Assembly (NCBI RefSeq): GCF_014646135.1
Contig: NZ_BMMW01000001.1
Location: forward strand, 1,009,570-1,073,569
Length of the DNA: 64,000 nucleotides
DNA from: Nocardia camponoti
GTDB taxonomy: Bacteria; Actinomycetota; Actinomycetes; Mycobacteriales; Mycobacteriaceae
Direction: 5' to 3'
Shown: positions 1 to 8,784 of the stretch, piece by piece
How positions within the stretch are numbered: position 1 is the first letter of the stretch
How the letters are laid out: every line of letters begins with the position of its first letter
Notes under the pieces: model-generated
Database searches by the model: none
What the model saw: only the letters and a program-made list of their open reading frames with translations
Told to the model about the DNA's origin: nothing
Program-made: the position numbers and the translations under genes

Positions 1-1005
1 GAAGTGGTCCCACTTCTCGTCGTGCGAGACCGGGCCCGCGTCGTCCCAACCGAGCCCATGACCACCCGGATCGGCAGCGGCGACCTCAAGGTCGGCCTGC
101 GCGGCCGGGTCGTAACTGCGGCGAATGAACGAGATGACCTCTTCGGCCGACATCGGCTGCGCGCGCACGCCCGCTTCGGCCAACGCGGCGCAAATACCGG
201 GCAGGCGACGCCCAATCTCGACGGCTTCCTCAGCCGGGTTCTTGCGTCGTTCGGCCGTTGTCGCCTTGAACGTGATCGCCACGCGCGGCAGCAATTGCAC
301 CCGCTCCTGCGGCAACTCGGTCGCCAACTCGTACATGACCTGCTGCGCGAGCTCCGGCGCTTCGGGCCGGGTGATGGTCGACACCTCGTTGAGCAACCGG
401 TTGCCGGTTTCGGGGACGGTGTCGATGACCGGGACGACAGCGACGATGTCGCTGGTCTGGCCAACGGAGGCGAGGAAGGTGCCCCACGCTGAGACCCAGC
501 GGTCAATGACCGGCTGGTCGACAGCCTCGTGGCCCTGCGGCCACGCCCGCAACACCACGGTGTACTGGGCGAACGCGGGCAGGTGGATCATGCCGAAGTG
601 GTAGCCGCCAGCATCAATGCCCTCGTACAACTTCGACGGCGCGAGCAACCCGGGCAGCTTCGTGACACCACCGGGGATCTTGGAAAACCGACCGCCGCGA
701 TACACGTGCTCGCCTTTGCTTCGCGTGCGCATCCAGTTGAACATCATCAATCCCGTCTCGTAGCCCGAGCGGCCCCCCGTCCGCCAAACCAAGGGCAACA
801 TCACCAGCGCGCCAACGCCGCCGACGACGAAACCCCAGGAAAATCCACCAACCATCGCGCTGATGAGCGCCGTGATCACCACGACGAAACCGATGACGGT
901 TTCTTCCCAGCGCAAGCCGAAAAGGCCAGCGCTACGCGGTTTTTGCCACAGCCCGTAGGAGCGGCGTTCGTACAGGTCGGCCGAGGTGCTCGTTGTGCTG
1001 CTCAT
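1..1005 (-). CDS. SCO6880-like type IV secretion/conjugation protein (C-terminus beyond left edge)
   Basis: Reading leftwards from an ATG at 1005, the frame is open for 335 codons to the window edge, so the C-terminus is missing. The protein starts MSSTTSTSADLYERRSYG. Two hydrophobic segments follow at about residues 40-75, then a soluble part with a WMRTRSKGEHVYRGG stretch. This layout, a PrgI-like two-helix N-terminus before a long cytoplasmic part, is what I recall for the SCO6880 family in actinobacterial conjugative elements, where it sits beside a VirB4-type ATPase. Its start overlaps the stop of the TrbL-like gene (ATGA), so the two are translationally coupled. Family assignment is by recollection of motifs. 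Confidence 0.75.
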   Translation of the reverse strand, partial: MSSTTSTSADLYERRSYGLWQKPRSAGLFGLRWEETVIGFVVVITALISAMVGGFSWGFVVGGVGALVMLPLVWRTGGRSGYETGLMMFNWMRTRSKGEHVYRGGRFSKIPGGVTKLPGLLAPSKLYEGIDAGGYHFGMIHLPAFAQYTVVLRAWPQGHEAVDQPVIDRWVSAWGTFLASVGQTSDIVAVVPVIDTVPETGNRLLNEVSTITRPEAPELAQQVMYELATELPQERVQLLPRVAITFKATTAERRKNPAEEAVEIGRRLPGICAALAEAGVRAQPMSAEEVISFIRRSYDPAAQADLEVAAADPGGHGLGWDDAGPVSHDEKWDHF

Positions 1006-2450
1006 CGCGGAATCGTGCTCCTGCCCAGGTCAGGTGAACGGTTGGCCCAGCGGTCGCCTGCCATGTCGCCCGCGCTCTGCTCGGCTCGACTCGCGGTTCC
1101 CGCCGCCGCGCGTGCGGCCGCGATGTTGCGTGCCGCACCGGATGGCACCGACCCCGAACTCGGCGAACCGGTCGTGCCGCCGCCCCCACCGCGCGGCGGC
1201 GGCGTGGCTCGCGGTCCGCCGCCAGCAGGGCCGACCCCACCTGGTCGCGGGCCGCCCGCACCGCCACCACCGCCGAAGTACCCCGCCGAACCTGGTGCGG
1301 CATGAGCGCGTGCGGCAACAGCTTTCGTGCCGATCGAACCGAGCGCCATCGCGCCAATCGCGGTGCCACCGGCAACCATCAGACCCGAACCGCCCGTACC
1401 AACCGTGGCGACCGCTGGCGCGACAAGTCGCATCAGCGCGGGCAACACGAACGCGACGCTGCACAGCAGTACAAGCGCGACCAACATGCGCTGCGCCTGT
1501 TCACCGTCGGGCAGCGCGGCACCGCCTGGCGTCGTCTCGTCCACATGACCAGCGGTGACGAACGCGATCATGTACACGATCGCGGCCACCGGCTTAAACA
1601 GCATGAACGCGATGATCCAGCCGACCAGTTTCTGATACGACTGCTTGCCCGTACCGGTCGCCGATGCCGCTGCCGCGAGAGGCAAGACACCGGCCGCGAC
1701 GACGAGCAATCCCTGTCGAACGATGGCAAGCACGATCTGGGCGAGCGCGCCAAGCAAACCAACAATCGCGATGATCAACACCAAACCGGGCGAAAACGCT
1801 TGCAGCTTAGACGTTTTCACCATCAGCTCGGCCATGTTCTTGGCGTTGCCGCCAGTGGCATCAGCGATGATCCACTCGGAGAACTTGTCCGACGCGCGGG
1901 TGCCAGCCACGATCACCGCGCCAAGCATCCACGAGCTGAAAACCACCCGTGCGAAGAGCCGGAACGACTCAGCAGCCTCACTGACCGCGGCGCCGCGGCG
2001 CGCTTCCGCAAGTCGACCACCGGTGATGATCACCGACGCGATCAACAACAGCATCTGAATCTGATACGTGTAATCGTTGATCTTGGTGAACAATTCGCCC
2101 GAGTTGCTGACGGCCTCGTTCGGCACCTTCATCCAGAAGGTCAGCGCCAAAATCAGCGCCTCACCAAGGCCCTTCATCAGCGAGTCGACCACCTTGCCGA
2201 AGGTCGAATCCCACGCCTTGTCCTTCACGGCCGTGGCCGCGTCGCCCGGGTGCGACGCCGCGTTGCCCGCCTTGCACACCGCCGACGCGGCATCACCAAG
2301 CGAAACACCAGGAATCGCGACGCTATCGAGCGTGTCGTGAATCTCGTTGCACGTGGCATCGAAGCCGTAGGGCTCACCCATCGCCACCGTCGGGGTCGCG
2401 ATCATCACGGTGAAAATCACCGCGAGAATGGTGACGATCCGCCTCAGCAT
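1002..2450 (-). CDS. TrbL/VirB6-like polytopic membrane protein of a T4SS-like complex
   Basis: A 482-residue membrane protein. I chose the ATG at 2450 because it begins a signal-peptide-like stretch (MLRRIVTILAVIFTVMIATP). About six hydrophobic helices follow, between residues about 90 and 370. The last 100 residues are rich in Gly, Pro and Ala and probably lie outside the membrane. TrbL/VirB6 proteins form the inner-membrane channel of type IV secretion systems, and the position next to an SCO6880-like gene and small membrane proteins fits. The sequence is too divergent to name a subfamily by eye. A longer upstream frame exists, but it would run into the preceding gene and lacks the signal-peptide start. 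Confidence 0.72.
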   Translation of the reverse strand: MLRRIVTILAVIFTVMIATPTVAMGEPYGFDATCNEIHDTLDSVAIPGVSLGDAASAVCKAGNAASHPGDAATAVKDKAWDSTFGKVVDSLMKGLGEALILALTFWMKVPNEAVSNSGELFTKINDYTYQIQMLLLIASVIITGGRLAEARRGAAVSEAAESFRLFARVVFSSWMLGAVIVAGTRASDKFSEWIIADATGGNAKNMAELMVKTSKLQAFSPGLVLIIAIVGLLGALAQIVLAIVRQGLLVVAAGVLPLAAAASATGTGKQSYQKLVGWIIAFMLFKPVAAIVYMIAFVTAGHVDETTPGGAALPDGEQAQRMLVALVLLCSVAFVLPALMRLVAPAVATVGTGGSGLMVAGGTAIGAMALGSIGTKAVAARAHAAPGSAGYFGGGGGAGGPRPGGVGPAGGGPRATPPPRGGGGGTTGSPSSGSVPSGAARNIAAARAAAGTASRAEQSAGDMAGDRWANRSPDLGRSTIPR

Positions 2451-2488
2451 TGTTGGCACCCCTCGCAAGTCGGCAGCAGCAGCACTAT

Positions 2489-3301
2489 TCACCATTTCGT
2501 CCACCCCGCCAGTGATTCGACGAACTCCGTCTGAGCGTTGGTCGTGGTCGATGGCTTGAGCCGCCAGTCGCCCGAGTCCCACACCATGATCAACCGCATT
2601 GCCGCGTATGTCTGCTTACCTGCGATTACGGGCCCACGTGAGGCGAGTCGCACGATCGCCATATCGTCGGCGTAGTCATCAACTTTGAACGCATCCGAGG
2701 CAACGAAGTACCGCGTGACCTTCTCGGGCTGCTGCTTGGGTAGTCGATTCGCCGACAACGCCGACTCGTACGCGGCCAACTGCGTCGCGCTGACGCGCAC
2801 CTGGCTGGTGTAGAGGTCGCGGTCGGCAGGCCGCGCGTTCAGGCGGTAGGTGATTTGCGCGGCGGCAAGCGCGGCACCCTGCGGGGTGTGCGCGTAGCCG
2901 ACAACTTGACCGCCCTCGATGCGCGTCGGGCCGTCGGAGGTCGAAAACGGAACGGACGCACCGTAAACGCGCTGCCACCCATGCGAAGCGGTGGTGCCGA
3001 CTGGTGCGGCGGTGAGCCAATCACCGTCGTTCGGCCCGCGCTGCTTGCTCGGATCTTGCGCCAACGGTTGACCGACCGGATTGTTGGGTATATCCACTCG
3101 GCGACCCAACACATCAACTTCGGGTTCGGCGAACCCCGTTCCGCCACTGGCCTGCGGAGGTGGTGCTGCCGCTTCGGCATTGGGATCACCGCCGGTGAAG
3201 TACACAACCGCACCGACAACGAGGATCAACGCGAGTAAGGCACCGGAGGCGATCATGCCGAAGGACGCGCGCTCGCGCGTGCTCGACTCCTTGTCGCTCA
3301 C
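2489..3301 (-). CDS. Single-pass membrane accessory protein, paralogue of the next gene
   Basis: A 270-residue protein. The start is GTG at 3301, overlapping the upstream stop (GTGA). After a short charged N-terminus (VSDKESSTRERASFG) comes one transmembrane helix (about residues 17-36). A Pro/Ala linker and an external domain follow. The external domain contains W-x-x-VYGASVPFSTSDGP and GYAHTPQGAALAAAQITY, which match W-x-x-YQGVAVPVAEQGP and GFEHSPRGAGLAAINHTI in the preceding lipoprotein, so the two are paralogues. Such paired genes occur in actinobacterial conjugation-like clusters and may form a VirB8-like periplasmic scaffold, but that role is inference. Confident as a gene; function unknown. 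Confidence 0.7.
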   Translation of the reverse strand: MSDKESSTRERASFGMIASGALLALILVVGAVVYFTGGDPNAEAAAPPPQASGGTGFAEPEVDVLGRRVDIPNNPVGQPLAQDPSKQRGPNDGDWLTAAPVGTTASHGWQRVYGASVPFSTSDGPTRIEGGQVVGYAHTPQGAALAAAQITYRLNARPADRDLYTSQVRVSATQLAAYESALSANRLPKQQPEKVTRYFVASDAFKVDDYADDMAIVRLASRGPVIAGKQTYAAMRLIMVWDSGDWRLKPSTTTNAQTEFVESLAGWTKW

Positions 3302-3918
3302 TTCGGTGCCTCCAATGCAACGATGCCTTCGGGTAGTGCGTCTATCGCGTCGATGGGTCGGGCCGTTGAGCCCGGATCGGGAAGTTGTAATCGCCAATCG
3401 TCGCCATACCAGCGCACCGTCGTGTGGTTCACCGCGCGCGATGCGTCGGAATAGGCGGTGTACACATCCACTTTCGACTGCTCAGCACCGTATTCGGTGA
3501 TGTTGTAACCCAACAATTTTGGTGCGTACTCCACCTGCGCCGCAGCGGTAATCGACAATTGCACCCGATTGATCGCCCACTCGTCGCGGGCGGGACCCGG
3601 CACAACCTGCGCGTTCACCACTCCGCTCCACTGACTGTCGGGCGCTACCGACAGTCGAATGGTGTGGTTGATCGCGGCAAGCCCAGCCCCGCGCGGTGAG
3701 TGCTCGAATCCCGTTGCCACCCCGGATGATACCGAGGTCGGCCCCTGTTCGGCGACCGGTACCGCGACGCCCTGATAGTCCTGCCAACGCACGCCAGTGG
3801 GAGCGGCGGCGAGGTCGGGACCGTCAGCGTCGTGCCCGCACCCAGTCGTCGCGGCGAGCAAAACAACGCCAACGATGACCGGGCGCACTGCGGCACGACA
3901 AGCGGCACTGATTCCCAT
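3298..3918 (-). CDS. Lipoprotein of the T4SS-like cluster
   Basis: A 206-residue predicted lipoprotein. The N-terminus has a hydrophobic stretch ending in the lipobox LAATTGC, so Cys26 or Cys27 would be lipidated. The start ATG at 3918 follows a good ribosome-binding site (GAGGTG). The mature part shares the W..Y.G...P / G(F/Y)-x-H/T-(S/T)-P-x-GA-x-LAA pattern with the membrane protein encoded immediately downstream, so one probably arose from the other. Lipid anchoring versus helix anchoring of the same fold suggests the two sit side by side on the outer face of the cytoplasmic membrane. The stop overlaps the next start. Confidence 0.7.
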   Translation of the reverse strand: MGISAACRAAVRPVIVGVVLLAATTGCGHDADGPDLAAAPTGVRWQDYQGVAVPVAEQGPTSVSSGVATGFEHSPRGAGLAAINHTIRLSVAPDSQWSGVVNAQVVPGPARDEWAINRVQLSITAAAQVEYAPKLLGYNITEYGAEQSKVDVYTAYSDASRAVNHTTVRWYGDDWRLQLPDPGSTARPIDAIDALPEGIVALEAPK

Positions 3919-3926
3919 CGATCACC

Positions 3927-4181
3927 TCACGCCGGCAGGAACGCCAGCGCGATCCCGGAGGCGGTGCTTGCCACGGCTGCCCCGAGCAGACTCATCAGCA
4001 CGCCATGCGACGCGTCGTTGACGGCGAGGTCGCTGCGGAAGGCGATCCACAGGCGACCAGCCGAGAGAATCATCCACGCGAGGCACGTGAGCAGCACGAA
4101 CCACAACAGCCAGTTGAGCAACTGCATCATCGGGGCGAGCACATCGGCCGGAATCTGTTTGTACGCGAGCATAGTGATCAC
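3927..4181 (-). CDS. Small two-helix membrane protein
   Basis: An 84-residue protein with two hydrophobic helices (about residues 20-42 and 62-82) and almost nothing outside them. It begins at GTG 4181, overlapping the stop of the preceding gene (GTGA); an in-frame ATG three codons on is an alternative start. The two-helix layout and small size recall VirB2/TrbC pilin-like or VirB3-like components, and the neighbouring gene has the same build. The sequence alone does not allow a specific assignment. Tight overlap with its neighbour supports it being real. Confidence 0.6.
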   Translation of the reverse strand: MITMLAYKQIPADVLAPMMQLLNWLLWFVLLTCLAWMILSAGRLWIAFRSDLAVNDASHGVLMSLLGAAVASTASGIALAFLPA

Positions 4182-4474
4182 GTGCCGATGACCGCGTTCA
4201 TAATAGTGCCCGCGCTCGTCGCAACAACACCGCCAATCATGGCTCCCGCCACCATCTTTGGTGACTCAAGGCCGCCGCCGGTCCAGCGTTCCCACGCGAA
4301 TTTGCCACCGGCATAGGTGATCCCGCAGATGCCTGACAGCAGCACGAACCAGGTGAGGTAGCGAACGAGCTGCAAGATCTTCTCCGACCCGGGCGGAGCT
4401 TCCGGGGTCGGATTGCCCACCTGGGCAAGCACGGTGCCGTACGTGTCCTGCACGGCGAGGAGGAGCATGCTCAT
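4178..4474 (-). CDS. Small TrbC/VirB2-like membrane protein
   Basis: A 98-residue protein with two hydrophobic helices (about residues 36-54 and 73-95) separated by a short loop (KFAWERWTGGGLESPK). I chose the ATG at 4474 because GAGAAAGG lies six bases upstream; a longer frame beginning at 4513 lacks a comparable site. VirB2/TrbC-type pilins and related small subunits look like this, and the context fits, but pilin processing sites are not obvious. Some 109 bases separate it from the upstream DUF6668-like gene, the largest gap in this operon, so a secondary promoter there is possible. Confidence 0.6.
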   Translation of the reverse strand: MSMLLLAVQDTYGTVLAQVGNPTPEAPPGSEKILQLVRYLTWFVLLSGICGITYAGGKFAWERWTGGGLESPKMVAGAMIGGVVATSAGTIMNAVIGT

Positions 4475-4583
4475 CGGGTGCCTTTCTCCCACTGTAAAGG
4501 TGTTGTGCCACAACCACTTCGACCTTGTCGAACGCCGTCACCGCTCACGTTTGTACACCAAGGTGATCGCCATCGCTCCATGA

Positions 4584-5219
4584 TCATCGGCGATCCTCGC
4601 GAGACTCGCCGCGCAGCCGCTCGCGCACCGCCGCGACCAGGTCGATTCCCAAGTCGCCAACTTCGGGCGGCACTTCCTCGAAGGGGTCGGAACGCCGCTT
4701 GCGCGAAGGCGGTTCGTCGCCGGGCGACCACACCGGCAGTTCCGCCGATTCGACCAGCGTCCACTCTTCGAACCACGGCACCTGCCACACGTGTCCGGCA
4801 AGTGAGCCGACGACGTCGCGGTAGCGTCGAATCTCCGGTGCCATGCGGCCAGGCCGCGCGGCGACGGTAAGCAACCCAAGTACTTCGACCGAACCGGCGA
4901 GGCCCGCGTGATGCTGACGCAGCAGGTCGTGTGCGCGCGTGAGGCCCGAAATCGTCTCGCGTGCAACAAGAACCACGTACGGCGACTCGCGATCGAACCC
5001 GCCGGGCCACTTCCCCCGCGCATCAGCGGCGGGCGCGAGGACATGTTCGAGCGTGGAAGCACCCGAACCGCCGTGAACACCAAGCAACCACAGCAACGGG
5101 GCACGGCCGATCCCGGGAACCGGACGGTCCCAGATCGCCGCGCGACGCGACTCGGGCGGGGCGACAACACCTGCGGGCGCCTGCTCACGGCGACGACGAA
5201 GATTCATAGCGGCCGTCAT
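4584..5219 (-). CDS. DUF6668-like P-loop-related protein
   Basis: A 211-residue soluble protein. A P-loop-like stretch (LLGVHGGSGASTL, about residues 44-56) lies after a disordered Arg/Pro-rich N-terminus, and the lysine expected of a classical Walker A is missing. It then has the Rossmann-like pattern of a MinD/ParA relative with most catalytic residues gone. I recall this as the DUF6668 family, common beside MinD-like ATPases in actinobacterial conjugation clusters. Its start overlaps the stop of the MinD-like gene (ATGA), suggesting the two products act together, perhaps as an active and a degenerate partner. Confidence 0.65.
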   Translation of the reverse strand: MTAAMNLRRRREQAPAGVVAPPESRRAAIWDRPVPGIGRAPLLWLLGVHGGSGASTLEHVLAPAADARGKWPGGFDRESPYVVLVARETISGLTRAHDLLRQHHAGLAGSVEVLGLLTVAARPGRMAPEIRRYRDVVGSLAGHVWQVPWFEEWTLVESAELPVWSPGDEPPSRKRRSDPFEEVPPEVGDLGIDLVAAVRERLRGESREDRR

Positions 5220-6076
5220 GATGCCACCCCCGCGAGCAAGCTCGCATATGCCGAACGCGTGGCTTCGGCCAGCTCTCGGTGGGCGACGAGTTCGCCGCGC
5301 GCCAAATGCGGATCGTAGGGAATCTCGACGACCTCACGCACCCAGCCCGAAAGGTGTTCGCGCAAATGCTCGGCAACTCGGGAGTCGTCGTGCGAATACT
5401 GGTGCGAGACAACGATTGTCGTGTCGGCAACCACACCAGCGCCGTCGTCGCCATAGTGGTCGTCGAGCCATTCCAGCGTGACGCGCAGCCGGTTGGCCGC
5501 GTCGACGCGGGCGGGGATCGTGAGCACGAGCGCGATGTCGGCGTCGTCGAGCAGCGGGCGCAGTTGACGCCCGGCAATCGCGTTGCCGCCGTCGTAAACC
5601 GCGGTGTAGCCGTCGGTATCGAGGGCACGGGCGACAGTGAGATATGTCGCGCGCCGTCGCAACGGGGTGGCGTCGCGCCAGAGCAAACCGAAGCCCGACG
5701 TCGACCGCGACAGGCACTCCTCGATCGGGGCTGGTTCGTCGTCGCCGCGCCCGTACACCCAGGACTGCAGATTCACCGGGTGCAGGTGTTTGTCCGCGCC
5801 GCGCAAGGCGAGATCGCTGCCTGCGGCGGTGGCGTCGACGGCGACCGTCGCGACGCCGTCGGCCGCGAGTTCGGCGGCCAACCCCAAGGTGGTTGTGGTC
5901 GTGCCCGCTCCGCCGCAGCCGCCTACGACCAAAATCGGTCGGCCCGACCGGCCTTGCTCAGGCTTGCGTCGTAACCGCACAACCGGAGCCGAGTCTGCTA
6001 CCGCCTCGCTCGATGCCTCAACCGAATCGTCTTCGCCTGATTCATCGAGCCAGCGGCTCCAGTCGTCGTCTGTCAT
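5216..6076 (-). CDS. MinD/ParA-like ATPase
   Basis: A 286-residue P-loop ATPase. After an acidic 45-residue N-terminus comes the Walker A region GGCGGAGTTTTTLGLA (about residues 52-67). It fits the MinD/ParA layout but has Gly-Ala-Gly-Thr where the deviant motif usually has Lys, so ATP binding may be altered. A switch-like VAVDATAAGSDLAL follows, and a stretch reading DADIALVLTIPARVDAANRLRV. The ATG at 6076 has a near-perfect ribosome-binding site (AAGGAGG). In such clusters MinD-like proteins position or energise the secretion complex; that role is inferred from context. Confidence 0.72.
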   Translation of the reverse strand: MTDDDWSRWLDESGEDDSVEASSEAVADSAPVVRLRRKPEQGRSGRPILVVGGCGGAGTTTTTLGLAAELAADGVATVAVDATAAGSDLALRGADKHLHPVNLQSWVYGRGDDEPAPIEECLSRSTSGFGLLWRDATPLRRRATYLTVARALDTDGYTAVYDGGNAIAGRQLRPLLDDADIALVLTIPARVDAANRLRVTLEWLDDHYGDDGAGVVADTTIVVSHQYSHDDSRVAEHLREHLSGWVREVVEIPYDPHLARGELVAHRELAEATRSAYASLLAGVAS

Positions 6077-6087
6077 CGCTTGCCTCC

Positions 6088-6948
6088 TTACGCTGCCGCG
6101 ATGCCGATAATGAGCGTGCGGTCGCCGACCCGCTCGGTGCGGACCAGCTGTTTCGTGTAGGTCGCAGGGGCCCCGGCGGGCCGAAATTCGGTGACCTCAA
6201 CAGTGAACCGGTCCGCGGCCAGTGTGGTGACGCGGACACAGTGGGTTGTGCCGACCGGAATGGAATCGATGCCGCGCTGGATGAGCTCGGCCGACGACAC
6301 GTCCGCGTCGGGCACCACCACCGCGCGTGCCGCGGCACCCGACCGGGTGACGTAATACGCGTGCTGGAAAGCCAATATCGCGTTCGGTCCCGAATCGGTG
6401 CCGCCCGGTGCGGCACTTCGCACAGTGGTTGCTGAGGTTTCGGTCGGGCAGTCGCGGCTTGGCGTTGCAGTCGCCGCACCAGCGGTGACGAGCAGCGGAT
6501 CAGCTGATGTGCCGTTGCCGCCCCGACCGAAAAGCAGAAAAACCACGCCGGTCGCCGCGAGGACGAGAATGAGCACGGAAATGCCAAGGACCAGCCATGC
6601 GCGACCACGACTCGGGCGAGCATCGGTGCGCCGCAACGGGCCCGACGGGGTGAGCACGGGCGCCGGTTCGTATTCGTCGTCGACGGAAGCTGACCACGGG
6701 AACGGCACGACAGCCGCTTCGCCCGCGTCGGCTTCGGCTTCGCGCGGGTCGACCCAGTCCGACCAGCCACCGCTGTATTCGCCTCGGCGATCGGCCAGTT
6801 GAGCGGGCGGGGTGAGTTCGGGTTCACGTTCGGCGGGCTGTGGTGCCACCTGCTCGGGCTCGGCGACGCGCGAGGGCTCAACGGCAGCATCAGGTTCGGG
6901 CTCGAGCGGCGTGTACCACCGCGATAGTTCGTTGTACGACTTCAACAT
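6088..6948 (-). CDS. Single-pass membrane protein, T4SS-like cluster
   Basis: A 286-residue protein in three parts: an acidic, Pro/Glu-rich cytoplasmic N-terminus of about 125 residues, one transmembrane helix (LVLGISVLILVLAATGVVFL), and an external domain with three cysteines. The external part (NAILAFQHAYYVTRSGAAAR, then THCVRVTTL) resembles NTF2-like domains of actinobacterial secreted proteins. The start ATG at 6948 follows GGAGAGGAGG. It heads the cluster, 11 bases upstream of the MinD-like gene, so it probably couples that cytoplasmic ATPase to the membrane complex. The family is not one I can name with certainty (possibly DUF8176). Confidence 0.65.
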   Translation of the reverse strand: MLKSYNELSRWYTPLEPEPDAAVEPSRVAEPEQVAPQPAEREPELTPPAQLADRRGEYSGGWSDWVDPREAEADAGEAAVVPFPWSASVDDEYEPAPVLTPSGPLRRTDARPSRGRAWLVLGISVLILVLAATGVVFLLFGRGGNGTSADPLLVTAGAATATPSRDCPTETSATTVRSAAPGGTDSGPNAILAFQHAYYVTRSGAAARAVVVPDADVSSAELIQRGIDSIPVGTTHCVRVTTLAADRFTVEVTEFRPAGAPATYTKQLVRTERVGDRTLIIGIAAA

Positions 6949-7003
6949 TGCCTCCTCTCCACGGCACTGGACACGAACATCGACATCGTTGACCCCTCGG
7001 CGC

Positions 7004-8629
7004 TTAGTTCACCGAGGACGGACGGCTAGTTGGTGCGGTGGTGAGGGGTGTCGCGGCAGGCGGAGTCGTCGCGCCGCCGGATGAGGCGCCATCGGCTCCT
7101 GTCCCGAACGGAAATTGTCCCCCAGCAGTGGGTGTTGGTGTGGCTGACGCGCCGGTCGTCGTGAAGATTCCGACGGGCGGCTTGTCGGAACCGCCGACGG
7201 GCGTGACGCTGGCGCCGACGCCCGGCCCGCTTGACGCGTCGCGCGCCAACGCGGCAAACCATTGCGCGACATAGTCGGTGGGGGTAGTGCCATCGCTACC
7301 AACTCCCATCCGCGAGTAGCCGTCGTGACGTTGCATGGCGTCCCAATAACGCACCCACGTTGTCACGTCGAGCAGTTCCTTGTTGTCGGTGATGTTTTGC
7401 TGCACCGCCGTGAACGCCTCGTTGACGAGCCGCACCCCGGTGGTGGGTGGAATCAGTTGCGGGATCGCGCCGACGAGCTTGGTGCCGAGCAGCGTGAGCC
7501 CCGCGAGGGGGTTAACCAGCGTTGCCGTTGCCAATTGAGCGATGGTGGCCGGGTCGAGCACGGTTTTCACCACGGTAACCACCGCGTTGAGACCAATCAT
7601 CCCAACCTTGAGCAACGCTTGGAACGCTGAGTTCACGTCGAGCGTGCTGCGCGGATCGGCGGCGTCAGCAAGTCGTTGGGAAATCGACTTCTTCGGCGAG
7701 ATCGACAGATCGGCCAACGTGGAACCCGAGATGTCTTCGTTAACGACGGTACTCGCCGTTTTGATCGACGTGAAAGCCAAAGCTTGGGCGATCGAGACGA
7801 GCGAGCCGATGGGATCGCCGCCAGAGACCTTCATTTGGCTGACCAGGTTGGCCACCGCGCGCATGATCGGGGCGCCCTGCGGGGCATCGCACGCGAGATC
7901 GCCGGTGGCACAGAAACTTGCGACGCGACCGGTGAGCGCGCCGAAATTGGCGGCCTGCTGGCTTTGCGGTCCGATGCCCGCGCCGGGCGTTGGCGCTTGC
8001 TTGACTTCCGCGATCTCGGCGAGCGCTTTGCCGGAGGTGCCCGGCGCGCTCGCGGGTCGGGTGCGGTCGGCAGCGCCGGGGAACAACGCGGAGTTGGCTG
8101 CGCGAGTGGGGTCGGCGAAGAGCGCGACGGCGGCGACTTTGTCGGCAGCGACCGCGCCTTTGCCCGCGCCGACTTCTTGCGCGAAGAGCGAAACCACATG
8201 TGCGCCTTGGGAATACCCGACGACGGCCAACCGCGTACCTGGGCACCGCTGGGTGACCTGCTTGGCCATGTCGCGCAGGTTCGCGAGCCCCTTGTCGACA
8301 GATTGGGTGTAGGGCACCGCCTCGCCTGGCGTGACGCCGCCGGCGCCCGCCGGATACGGGACGTACGCGCGGTCAACGAGGCCGGGCTCGGCCGCTTTGG
8401 ACAGCATGGGCCCAAAGACGGTGGACAGCATGCCCGTATCCGTGCTCGGGGCGGCATCCGGCGACGATTCGCCCGTGCCTTGCACGCCGAGGGCGAACAG
8501 GGCGGGGCAGGTGTCGATTGATACCTCTTCAGCGTTGGCTTCCCCCGCCGATACCGCAGTTGAGCAGACGGCAAGCGCGATGATTGTTCCCGCGAGCCGT
8601 GCCGTGTACCGAGCCAATTCGATCCGCAT
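7004..8629 (-). CDS. Secreted cutinase-family serine esterase with C-terminal extension
   Basis: A 541-residue alpha/beta hydrolase with a signal peptide (cleavage near AVSAGEA, about residue 30). The nucleophile elbow is VVGYSQGAH with Ser at about residue 140. FCATGDLACDAPQG supplies the conserved disulphide and the likely acid, and MQRHDGYSRMG the likely histidine. Typical cutinases are about 220 residues; here the core is followed by an extra helical region and a Pro/Thr/Gly-rich tail of about 80 residues. Substrates in mycolata include lipids and polyesters. The ATG at 8629 is preceded in frame by a GTG at 8632. It sits between the secretion cluster and relA without overlap, so it is probably a separate unit. 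Confidence 0.85.
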   Translation of the reverse strand: MRIELARYTARLAGTIIALAVCSTAVSAGEANAEEVSIDTCPALFALGVQGTGESSPDAAPSTDTGMLSTVFGPMLSKAAEPGLVDRAYVPYPAGAGGVTPGEAVPYTQSVDKGLANLRDMAKQVTQRCPGTRLAVVGYSQGAHVVSLFAQEVGAGKGAVAADKVAAVALFADPTRAANSALFPGAADRTRPASAPGTSGKALAEIAEVKQAPTPGAGIGPQSQQAANFGALTGRVASFCATGDLACDAPQGAPIMRAVANLVSQMKVSGGDPIGSLVSIAQALAFTSIKTASTVVNEDISGSTLADLSISPKKSISQRLADAADPRSTLDVNSAFQALLKVGMIGLNAVVTVVKTVLDPATIAQLATATLVNPLAGLTLLGTKLVGAIPQLIPPTTGVRLVNEAFTAVQQNITDNKELLDVTTWVRYWDAMQRHDGYSRMGVGSDGTTPTDYVAQWFAALARDASSGPGVGASVTPVGGSDKPPVGIFTTTGASATPTPTAGGQFPFGTGADGASSGGATTPPAATPLTTAPTSRPSSVN

Positions 8630-8784
8630 CACAGTCCCGTTCCGCCGACCATCCGAGCGTTGAAACGCACTAAACGGTAACAGATTCGGCGGGGCGAAAT
8701 CCTCGCTTGGGCAGCGTTAGGGCAGGGGTACAGCAAACATGACGCGCGCAGCTAACTTCGGGCAGAAGCGACTATTCGCCCGGG

